Source: Lolium rigidum
Lineage: Eukaryota > Streptophyta > Magnoliopsida > Poales > Poaceae
Direction of reading: 5' to 3'
Length of the DNA stretch: 64,000 bases
NCBI RefSeq assembly: GCF_022539505.1
Contig: NC_061514.1
Coordinates: 217,767,837-217,831,836, forward strand
The stretch's first letter is position 1; each line of letters begins with the position of its first letter. Made by a program: the position numbers and the translations under genes. Under the pieces are notes generated by a model. The model was not told the DNA's origin, made no database searches, and worked only from the letters and a program-made list of their open reading frames with translations. Below are positions 55,878 through 64,000 of this stretch, piece by piece.

Positions 55878-55950
55878 CGGTGGCGCACCCCTAGAGGTGC
55901 GCCATTGCTAAGCCTCATAGTGGCGCCCCTAGACGTGCGCTATTGCTAAG
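55878..55950. repeat. Internal block of CACTA GTGGCGCAC motifs
   Basis: GTGGCGCACC, GGTGCGCCATTGC, AGTGGCGCCCC and GTGCGCTATTGC: four copies of the subterminal motif lie between the two transposon genes, far from either end. Confidence 0.75.
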
Positions 55951-56377
55951 GGGAGTCGGGGACTTAGAAAAATCCCCTTCTCTTCCCCGTCTCGACCAAA
56001 TCCCTCCTCTTCTTCCTCGCGACTGCGCCCTCCTCTCCGCCGGCCACCATCCCTCGATTTGCCTCGCGGTGCTCCCCTGAGCGACGCCACCTCCCACCAG
56101 CGGCCGCCACCCCTCCCCTGAGCGACGCCACCCCTCCTCTCACGCGAGCGACCATAGACCCCGGTGGCCAGATCCCCTCGACCTCGATCCCCCTCCTCCC
56201 ACCGGTGCGTGGCCTCTCCCCCTCGATTTAACGCCGGCGACTGCCTCTCCACCTCGTTTGCAACCTCGTCCTCGACCTCGCCGTGGAGGAGCAACACCTC
56301 GTCTGCGACCTCGTCCCCGACCTCGCCGCGGAGGAGCAGCACGCCACGCGCGCGTCCTGGAGCAGCAGCTGAGCCAC

Positions 56378-56475
56378 GCCGCCCTCGACCGTTGACGCCA
56401 CCGCCCTCGACCGTTGACGCCGCCGCCCTCGACCGTTGACGCCGCCGCCCTCGACCACTGACGCCGCCGCCGCAT
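56378..56475 (+). repeat. About 24-bp tandem repeat GCCCTCGACCGTTGACGCC
   Basis: Four to five units in the GC-rich leader ahead of the second CACTA gene, ending near a possible splice donor (CCAAG followed by GTAGAT, 56489). Confidence 0.7.
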
Positions 56476-56489
56476 CCTTCCAAGGTAGA

Positions 56490-57835
56490 TTTCTTGCTGC
56501 TGCTGCTCCCCCTCCTCTGCTGCTAGATGTAGTTTCTTTCTGAGCGATTTGGGGGCGAGAGAGGGGGAGACGCGAGGTGGAGAAGGAACAAGTAGGGGAT
56601 GCAGGAGAAGGTGGCCTGTGATGCATGCGAGTTTGATCAATCATTTGAAATGTAGTAGAACTGTATATTGTGGCATGCATATCCGATATATATTTTGGAC
56701 AGAATAAGCTTGTACATTGTGGGCTTGTGGCATTTGCAGAGCAAATGCAAATGCAAATGTTTTAGAGGACCTTTTGATTCATGTCATGTTGGCTATTCGC
56801 TTTAAGTTAATATATGCTCTTTCAGGTTTCATGTAATTCTAGGAATATGTTGTTGCATGAATGTTTGCATTCTATATTTTGGAAATCATGGGTTTTCAAA
56901 CAATCTACATAGATTCTTTTTTTTAGAGGTGAGGTGCTGCTAGGTGCATGTGCTAGGTAACTCTTTTATTTTTAGAGTTCAAAGCTTACTGGTGCTTGCT
57001 AGGTGTTGCTGCTGCTACTAGGTGCTTGCTAGTTGCTTCCTGGTGCTTGCTAGGTGTTGCTGCTACTGGTGCTTGCTAGTGCTTGCTGCTGCTTGCTAGT
57101 GCTTCCTGGTGCTTGCTGCTGCTGCTAGGTTGTTAGGTTGCTGTTAGTTGCTAGGTTGTTAGTTGTTAGGTTGATTGATGCTGCTACCTAGTTGCTCCTC
57201 AATGCTGCTGCTACCTAGTTGCTCCTCAGTAGCTTAGGTTCATCCACTGTGCTATGTGCTTGCTTGTTCTTTGCTGCTATGTGCTTGCTAGGTTTAGGAA
57301 ATTTAGGTTTAGGTGGCAGTAGCTTATAGCTTGCTTGCTGCTGCTGCTATGTGCTTACAATTTAAAGCAGTTAGTTTTTTTAGCTTACTGGATGAAAGCT
57401 TGATGTTCTTGCTGCATATGTGTATCATTTAGTTCATTGAGCCCATCCTAGCTAGCTATGGCAGAGCATGTGCAAATATTGGACTTGGTTATTTTGTTCT
57501 AGCTATGTGAAAATGGTGTGTGAAATGGTCTGGTCCTAGCTAGCTATGGCAGAGCATGTGCAAATTTTGTGAAAGGAGCATGTGCAAATCTGCCATGTTG
57601 TTCCTAGTATTCTGCATACCGGGACACCTAAAATTGTTTGTGTTCTTGACATTTGGAGTATTTTTGCTAATGATGTGTGTTTTGATTCCGGCCTACTGTA
57701 CAAGTAACACCACAATTGTTTTCATTGAAATGAATAACCACCATTTTGTGCTTGTACATGTACACTCAAATATGAATAACAACGAGATACAATCAAACTA
57801 ATATATACCATATTGTCATTCTTTCACGGCCACTG
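56490..57835 (+). other. Probable long first intron of the second CACTA gene
   Basis: T-rich, with a low-complexity zone of GGTGCTTGCTAGG / TTGCTGCTGCTA words (56990-57360). No supported coding. A short frame at 57556-57801 lacks any motif. AGCTAGCTATGGCAGAGCATGTGCAAAT is partly repeated at 57451-57475 and 57537-57565. Confidence 0.45.
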
Positions 57836-60800
57836 GAACAAGAGCACACGGCCGTCGTTGCTAGCATCTTCCTCGACCCGAGCAACGGCTCACCTCTCGG
57901 AGACTCCACGCGACTCACGGTGAGCTTGCTTGCTGCTGCTCTTGCCGCTAGCTGCTAACTGTTGTTGCTTGCTAGCTTCTAGGCCGCTTCTTTATTGCTT
58001 TGCTAGTTCTTTGCTTCTTCTTCTTGCTAGCATGTCTAGCTGCTTCTTGCTGTCTTCTTCTTGCTAGTTCTTTGCTTGCACCGATCCAGACTACCGAGCG
58101 GATGATGCCGCCGAGGATGAAACCACTGATGATGGTGCCGCCGAGGATGAAACCACGGATGGCGGCGAACACATGGACGGCGGCGAGCCGAAGAAGCAAC
58201 GGAGGGAGCGTCGCCCGAATGTGCTCAGCACCGTGAAGCAGGCATTCACCGAAGTGGACGCCAGTGGGCATCCAACGGCGCCCCCTGAACTAGTCAAAGG
58301 GTACTCGGCCCAACTCGGGTGCATCCTCCGGAGCACGGTCTCGATCAACGCCGAGAACCTCAGGCATCTGACCAGAAGCGAATTTGCGCTCCCTCCTCTT
58401 CACGAAGCTGCACGAACGATACGAGTTCCTCGTGGACTGCTCAGAAAAACGTCTCATGCGGAACAAATTGCACAATGCCGCCCTCACGAAGATGAGCACC
58501 GCCCTTGCTAGTTGGCAGAACCGAGTGAAGAAAATGATTCAGAAGGGCGAGCGTTACGAGAAGATCAAGGAGTCAAATCCTTCTATCACCGAGAAAGACT
58601 ACGCTGATTTCAAGATCAAGTGCGAGAGCGAGTCAACGTCGGATTCTAGTCAGTGGGGGAAGGACATGCGGAAACTGAACTTAGGCACCCACAAACTTGG
58701 TCCTGGCGGGTTTAGGGCGGCGCAACCGAAATGGGACGCCCAGGATAAGGAGCGTGTGAGGAACAACCTCGAACCCCTCTTCTCACAATACAAAAACAAG
58801 AAAACCAGGAAGTTCCTCCTGGCCTGGTACCGTGTTGACCCCACTACAAAGGAGCTCACCACCAATCCGGAGGTGAAGGAGTTTGAGGCTCTTCTGGTAA
58901 GGAGTGCACCCGCTTTATTAGTGCCTTTATGGTTGCATTCGAATTGATGAATCCAAATTACTAAGTGGTTCATGCATGTTCCTCCCGTAGGCTAAGGAGG
59001 AAGCTGCTAATAAGGAAGGCGAAATCAGTAGCGGTGCGGGGTCCACGAGCTCCTCGCAGTGTGCCCCTTGGGAGAACCCTTTAAATAGGGCGTTGAATGC
59101 CCACAAGAAGAGGGATCCATTGAGTAATCCGACGTCGGTTGGTCGTGTGGTCGGCGAAGGATGCTCTATGAAATGGTCGGATTAATACAAGTCGGGGAAA
59201 AAGGAGAAAAAGGCCACCATCGATGAGAAGGGGGTCGCACTAGCTCAAGGCACAAGTTGCGCAGATCCCGACATTGGTCGAGGAGCAAGTGCGACAACAA
59301 GTGCAACATATCGTGGAGACCCAACATAGGACGCAACGACAGCAAGTGGAGGACCAAGTGGGCAACACGCTTAGCTCTATCATCCCTACCTTGGTGGCCG
59401 GTGCGGGCGCGTGGTATAGGGGAGGAAAAAAGGGGCCTCCCCTGGTTCCCAGTTTCACGAGCAGCAACTCGCACAACGTGGAGCCATCGGTGAGTCCGCA
59501 GGCGGCAACAATGGTGTCTCCGGCGGCGCAAACCTTGGTGGCTCCGGCGGCACCAACCTTGGTGGCTGCCGCAGCGCCAACCTTGGTGTCTCCCGCGGCG
59601 CCATTACTTCAGCTCAATGCACCCGTCGCTGCGGATAATACGCCGCCCGGCACTGCGCCAACAAGCGGCCACTCCATCAGTGGCACGCCCGCCACCGGCG
59701 GTGCCTCGACCTTAGCCAAGATGGACGCCATCACGGTAACCAACCCTCGTCTCCGATGACTTCCATATCCTTGCCTTTAACTACGCTAGCCATCCCTAAC
59801 GCCCTACATGTTTTCCGCAGGGTGCCGCCGCCGACGTCCCATGCACTCTCCTGCATTTTGTGAACGGCGAGTTGATCGATGTTGCCAAGGCCAAAATCGT
59901 TCAGCCAGAGCAACCGCCTGATTACACGGTGTACCCATGGCACCCGACGTGTATAGGATTCAACTGGTTCGGGTGCTTAGTGGCTACGACGACGTGGTAC
60001 CTCCCTTTCAACCCCATGGTGCCGACGAAGATGAGGTCCTTACCCTCCACCAATGCTTCAAGTGGTCCATGGTTTGGCCAAAGAGCCAGATTCGTTTGGG
60101 GGCGAGCGACACCACCCCACGGATAGCACCCCAAGCCGTGCCGGCGCCAAGCCATGGCAAGACCACCCCAACGGTGCCGCCATCAGCTGACGAGGACATG
60201 CATATGGCACATGATCGTCACGATGGTCCGGACGAGGACAGTACGTTTGCCAACCTTGACTGCAACTACGATTTTGCGATGGACTATGATCTCATTGGCC
60301 AACCCTCTCAAGCTTCCACCGATGGGAAAACCTATTGCAACAAGCGGCGCCTATTCTGTTCTCAGGAGACGCCTCCAGCTGCCGACTTCACCGACACTCA
60401 GCCGATAGCCGAGGTGAGAAGTGTTATCGGTCCTAACACACGCGAAGAAGGCTTGCGAAGAGGAGAATGCGATCCCAATAAATACGAAGCCGAAGGGACG
60501 AAAAGAAAGAAAGAAGGACGACAAGTGCGCTGGCCGGCCGACGCGATCCGTGCTCAGGACGGGACACCAGTGCCCAAGGATATCGAGTCGAGGGTGCATG
60601 TGTCGGGTGAGCCGATGCTAATTAAAAGACTGTACGTTGCTGCACCCGATCCTATGCGATCTCTAGTGGAAGGTGTTTGGCATATGGAGGAGCGGCGTCT
60701 CAGGGCGAAAGATAATGGATACCCGGTGTATGTGGCCAAGGTGCCCTCGGGCCATGGCTTTGTCGATAGCGGCTTTGCCCAGAAGATCTTCTTGCGGTAT

Positions 60801-61692
60801 GATGACATCTTCGCCATGTTGAACAGTTATCCGCTGCACTACACCTTCGTTCGCCTATACTCGATCAGTAAGGCGATGCGGATCATTAGAGACAAGACCT
60901 CGGGCATCGCGATAGCCGACCCCTTCTACATGCGTGCCGTCCACTTGGCCAGCGCCGGTGACCGGAAAGTGGCGTCCGAGTACCTCAAAGGCTTCTTTCT
61001 AGCGAACCAGAAGAAGTACAACCTCCTCCTGCCTGTATTTCCCGAGTAAGTCATCCCCTCACCGGTCTTAACACGTGATTTTTTTAGATTTCCATCGTCC
61101 TGTTCTTAAACATTATGTGTTCTATACGCAGAGACAATACCTGCACACTCATCTCCATAACCTCGAAATATTCCACGGCCACATACTTTGATGCGGAGAG
61201 TAAATCAAGCACGGACTACACGAATGTCAAGGCTGTACTTGATGATGCTCTCAATGGCTACGTCAAAGCTAAAGGCATCATGGAGAGGCCAAATCGTAGG
61301 TACGGGAAGCACGTGTTCAAGCACATAACAAATTTCTCTTGTGTCAAGAAGCCGCCTTCTAGTAAGAAGGATGCCTACTACGCCCTCCACCACATGGAGG
61401 CGTTCATACGGGACCAGCAGCAGCTTACGCTGCCTGAGCATCTCAGAGACTGGGTCAACAGCTTGTCGCGGATCCGGGACGACGGCATCAAGCAAGAGTT
61501 CTTTCGCATCCAAGTAGAGTTCTCTGAAATCATCTTTCAAGATGTCATTAGAAGCGCGGGAGTTCTATGCCGGCTATCGGTGAGTCGAACGATGACATAG
61601 ACACAATGCTCCAAATGCATGGTGACGACTACCGCTCATGGATGTTCCTTAAGAAAGGCGGCGGTTTTATCCACGCTCCTAAGTCCCTTTAG
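57836..61692 (+). pseudogene. Second CACTA gene: TNPA-like / Ulp1-like multi-exon protein, decayed
   Basis: Likely exons, from splice sites and continuity: to 57919 (donor GTGAGC), 58090-58896, 58991-59735, 59821-61045, 61132-61692. Exon 2 reads KKQRRERRPNVLSTVKQAFT, then, after a one-base gain near 58383, RSLLFTKLHERYEFLVD, RNKLHNAALTKMSTALASWQ and KTRKFLLAWYR, the plant Ptta/En/Spm transposase_24-like region (PF03004). Exon 3 has a Gln/Arg coiled segment and Ala/Pro/Val repeats (SPAAPTLVAAAAP). Exon 4 includes HQCFKWSMVWPKSQIRLG and ends LLLPVFPE. Exon 5 (LISITSKYSTATYFD, AYYALHHMEAFIRDQQQLTL) resembles the end of an Ulp1-like C48 protease, but the catalytic His and Cys positions are not conserved. 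At least one stop and three shifts break the frames. Confidence 0.7.
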
Positions 61693-61857
61693 CCGAGTCT
61701 TGATGTTGTAATAAAGACGAGCTTGTGTTGTAATAAACTTTATCCAGCACTTTACTTGCATGTCTGTTTAATTACTAGTTCAGCTATGTTTGTGAACTTA
61801 TATATATGGCTCTGTCGTTTTCCGCACTTGATTTGGTCGTTAATTTTGTTTGCATAT
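61693..61857 (+). other. 3' flank of the second CACTA gene
   Basis: Short AT-rich stretch with AATAAA-like sequences (TAATAAAG near 61709, TAATAAAC near 61732) that could serve as poly(A) signals. Confidence 0.4.
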
Positions 61858-62830
61858 GCCGATGATTAGAATGGTTGGTCACTTGTACACTCGGGGGTGG
61901 AGCAAGCGAGCACGGTGTGATGGCACAAATATCCATGTCTTGTGCATCCTACCGGCCTCGCTTACTCCATCCACTGAATGTTAAAATTTGTTTTGACCAA
62001 CAATGTATGAGGCCCTCGTCATTCCATTTGCTTTGGTTTTTCAGAATGCCGATGATTAGAATGGTTGGTCACCTGTACACTCAGGGGTGGCGCCGGTGAG
62101 CTCGGTGTGATGGCACAAATATCAATCTCTTGTGCATCCTACCTGGCCTCACTGACGCCATCCCGGGATGTTCATATTTGTTTCGACCAACAATGTATGA
62201 GGCATATGCTATTTAGTTGATACCACTTGGCTCTTTCTTCCATTTTAGTGCCGATGATTAAAATGTTCGGTCAACTGTACACTCCGGGGTGACGCTAGTG
62301 AGCCTGCTGTGATGGCACAAATATCAATCTCTAGTGCATCCTACCTGGCCTCACTAACACCATCCCGGGATGTTCATATTTGTTTCGACCAACAATGTAT
62401 GAGGCATTCCATTTAGTTCGTACTAGCTACTTGTCTCTTATTTGAGTTGGCACTTCTTAATTGCATTGGCTGATGATTAAATTTTGTGGTCACTACACTT
62501 GGGGGAGGCGTTAGTGAGCCTGGTGCGATGACACAAATATCAATCTGTTGTGCATCCTACTTGGTCTCACTAACTCCTTCCCTAAATGTTAATATTTGTT
62601 TGGACCAACAATGTATGAGGCCCTTGTCATTCCATTTGCTTTGATATCTCAAAATGCCGATGATTGGAATGTTTGGTCACCTATACACTTGGGGGAGGGG
62701 TCAGTGAACCTGGTGTGATGACACAAGTATCAATCTCTTGTGCATCCTACTTGGTTTCGCTCACCCCTTCCCTAAATGTTAATATTTGTTCCGACCAACA
62801 ATGTATGAGGCATGCCTTTTAGTTCATACT
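61858..62830 (+). repeat. About 190-215-bp tandem repeat inside the CACTA element
   Basis: Units start GCCGATGATTA(G/A)AATG..GGTCA near 61858, 62046, 62252, 62470 and 62655. Each contains TGATG(G)CACAAATATCAATCT, TTGTGCATCCTAC and GACCAACAATGTATGAGGC. Spacing varies between 185 and 218 bp. Confidence 0.85.
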
Positions 62831-62921
62831 ACTTGGATCGTTTTTGAGTTTGCTCTTATTCGTTGCAAACATCTATGAGCGTGCACTAATGTTTCTTTGT
62901 CTTGTTCATATATGTGCAGAT

Positions 62922-63173
62922 ATGACGTGGTATGTCGTGTACAAGGGCAAGATTCCCGGAGTCTACAACGACTGGGAGGAGTGTCGGAGACAGGTTCACC
63001 GTTTTAGTGGTAACAGCTACAAAGGGTACACCACTAGAGCGGAGGCCGAAGACAGATACGCACGCTATCTGGCGGGAGAGAGGACGGAGCGGAAGAGGAA
63101 CCGGAGGAAGACCACTTTCATCGGGACGGTGCTAGTAGTGACTCTAGCTCTCTTCTATGTGATGGTAGTTTAG
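62922..63173 (+). CDS. Small ORF: RNase H1-type hybrid-binding domain plus C-terminal membrane segment
   Basis: ATG at 62922 follows a good splice acceptor (TATATGTGCAG), giving an intact 83-residue protein. Residues about 2-50 (WYVVYKGKIPGVYNDWEECR, then QVHRFSG, then YKGYTTRAEAEDRYARYL) are a near-ideal RNase H1 N-terminal hybrid-binding domain, also called the caulimovirus viroplasmin domain (PF01693). That domain grips RNA-DNA hybrids and double-stranded RNA. A basic stretch follows (ERTERKRNRRK), then about 18 hydrophobic residues to the C-terminus (IGTVLVVTLALFYVMVV), like a tail anchor. No RNase H catalytic domain is attached. It is the only undamaged gene of this CACTA element. Upstream exons, if any, were not identified. 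Confidence 0.75.
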   Translation: MTWYVVYKGKIPGVYNDWEECRRQVHRFSGNSYKGYTTRAEAEDRYARYLAGERTERKRNRRKTTFIGTVLVVTLALFYVMVV

Positions 63174-63417
63174 ATGATCGACCTTGTGTAACCACTATCT
63201 CATTTGTGAATTTGTAACTCCGTAACTTGCATTGTAACCTCGTAACTTCTCTAATGTGAAATCTTGTGAATCATGTGGGGATAATGTGAAGAACTATGTA
63301 TGGATAAGCTGTGCTGTTGTTTATATGGTGTTATATATTCTGTATTGTGCTATTGTACTGTGATACACAACATGTATAAATACCTGCCAGGATACAAAAA
63401 AAAATTCGAAATTGTAG
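63174..63417 (+). other. 3' flank of the small hybrid-binding ORF
   Basis: AT-rich; no supported gene. Leads into the right subterminal array. Confidence 0.5.
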
Positions 63418-64000
63418 CAGTGGCGCACTGGAGGCTCATCAGTGGCGCACGGCCACTAAGTAGCAGTGGCGCACTGCTCTGGATCCAGTGGCGCACTGCT
63501 CTGTGATCCCCTCCGAGCCTAGAAGTGGCGCACCAGGAAAGTCAGCAATGGCGCACGTCCTGGAGACAGGAGTGGCGCACGTCCACAGGCAGCAGTGGCG
63601 CACCGCTCGCCAAGCGAGGCGCACACCAATAGTGCGGTGGCGCACCCAGTCCGTGGCGGTGGCGCGCATATGACTAGCGTGGCGCACCACGCGAAGCTTC
63701 AGGCGCATCGCCGGACATCCAATGGCGCACCAGCGGCGCCTCGTCTCCGGACGTCGCCATTGCGGGCGTGGCGCACACCAATTATGCATAGTGCACCCGT
63801 CCGGACGATGGTGGCGCACGCATATGACTCAGTGGCGCCAGTCGGAGCTTCGGTGGCGCATCGGCTGGACATCCTAATGGCGCACCGAGGCGGTGCGCCA
63901 CCTGTTATCCGAGGCTAGTAGTGGCGCACCCTTAGTGCGCCACTACTAAAAGTTAGCGATGGCGTGATAGCGGTGGCGCACCAGCGGTGCGCCAGCGATG
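63418..64000. repeat. CACTA right subterminal array of GTGGCGCAC
   Basis: More than 20 copies of GTGGCGCAC or close variants, at roughly 20-30 bp spacing, mostly in one orientation until 63880, after which paired opposite copies appear as at the left end. The array runs off the window. Frames on both strands are repeat translations. Confidence 0.88.

Larger units (their letters stand above)
55617..56480 (+). other. CACTA spacer between transposase and second gene
   Basis: AT-rich 3' flank of the transposase, then a tRNA-like block (55754-55827), an internal GTGGCGCAC block (55878-55950), and a GC-rich leader with TTGACGCC repeats. Minus-strand Gly/Arg-rich frames (55915-56680) are translations of the GC-rich leader and are not accepted as genes. 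Confidence 0.5.
50895..64000 (+). mobile_element. Large CACTA (En/Spm) transposon, left end and coding interior, right end beyond window
   Basis: Left terminus CACTACTAGGAAAAGGCC starts at 50895; CCA (50892-50894) would be the 3-bp target copy. About 500 bp of GTGGCGCAC-type subterminal repeats follow. The coding interior has the two genes expected of the superfamily (a TNP2-type transposase and a second protein), then a tandem array, a small hybrid-binding-domain ORF, and a second dense GTGGCGCAC array from 63418 to the window end. The right terminus (expected CCTAGTAGTG) lies outside, so length exceeds 13 kb. TIR type and size resemble Triticeae CACTA families such as Caspar (inference). 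Confidence 0.85.

Noticed and set aside
55915..56680. Gly/Arg-rich minus-strand ORFs near the second CACTA gene
   Set aside because: They overlap in three frames across a GC-rich leader with a 24-bp tandem repeat and lack motifs.

Overview
This window is plant nuclear DNA, almost certainly from a grass. The Triticeae/Pooideae (wheat, barley, rye, Aegilops or relatives) are the best guess. The evidence is the mix of elements: long Ty3/gypsy LTR retrotransposons nested in each other, a pol-less Athila-like element with a tRNA-Asp primer site, CACTA (En/Spm) DNA transposons and a Stowaway miniature element. No intact host gene was found. The species is an inference; the element types are read from the sequence.

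Layout. Bases 1-327 are a fragment of an unusual retrotransposon ORF, cut by the left end of a CACTA-like element (328 to about 4550) that has a GC-rich tandem array. A satellite of about 141 bp (4553-4878 and 46021-46832) is split by a 41-kb nest. The nest can be taken apart exactly. Element A (4879-46020) is the outer one. Its left LTR was entered by Athila-like element B (5296-22889, target duplication CCCTC). B's right LTR was entered by gypsy element C (14728-22510, TGCCT). A's internal region was entered by its relative, element D (26866-44892, AGTGG). D's leader was entered by chromovirus E (28185-38718, ACAGC), which is present as a head-to-tail unit and a half. A and D carry no recognisable pol. 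Both encode a Cys-rich ORF of unknown function, and in D (1007 codons) this has two zinc knuckles and a duplicated domain of about 95 residues. C and E carry gag, protease, reverse transcriptase, RNase H and integrase, with many apparent frameshifts.

Right of the nest (46833-50894) is a short island. It holds a possible exon, a 55-bp Stowaway relic, a minus-strand zf-XS (SGS3/FDM-like) pseudogene with a TATA box, an unrecognised minus-strand ORF pair with a duplicated exon, and a LINE-like fragment. From 50895 past the window end runs a CACTA transposon. It has subterminal GTGGCGCAC arrays, a decayed TNP2-type transposase, a second multi-exon gene ending in an Ulp1-like region, a tandem array of about 190-bp units, and a small intact ORF pairing an RNase H1-type hybrid-binding domain with a C-terminal membrane segment.

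Technical caution: near-identical copies differ mainly at CAG/CTG trinucleotides, which appear as CG, CGG, CCG or TCG, often with a length change. This looks like a read-error signature at methylated CHG sites. Many apparent frameshifts in the retrotransposon ORFs may therefore be sequencing artefacts rather than biological decay.
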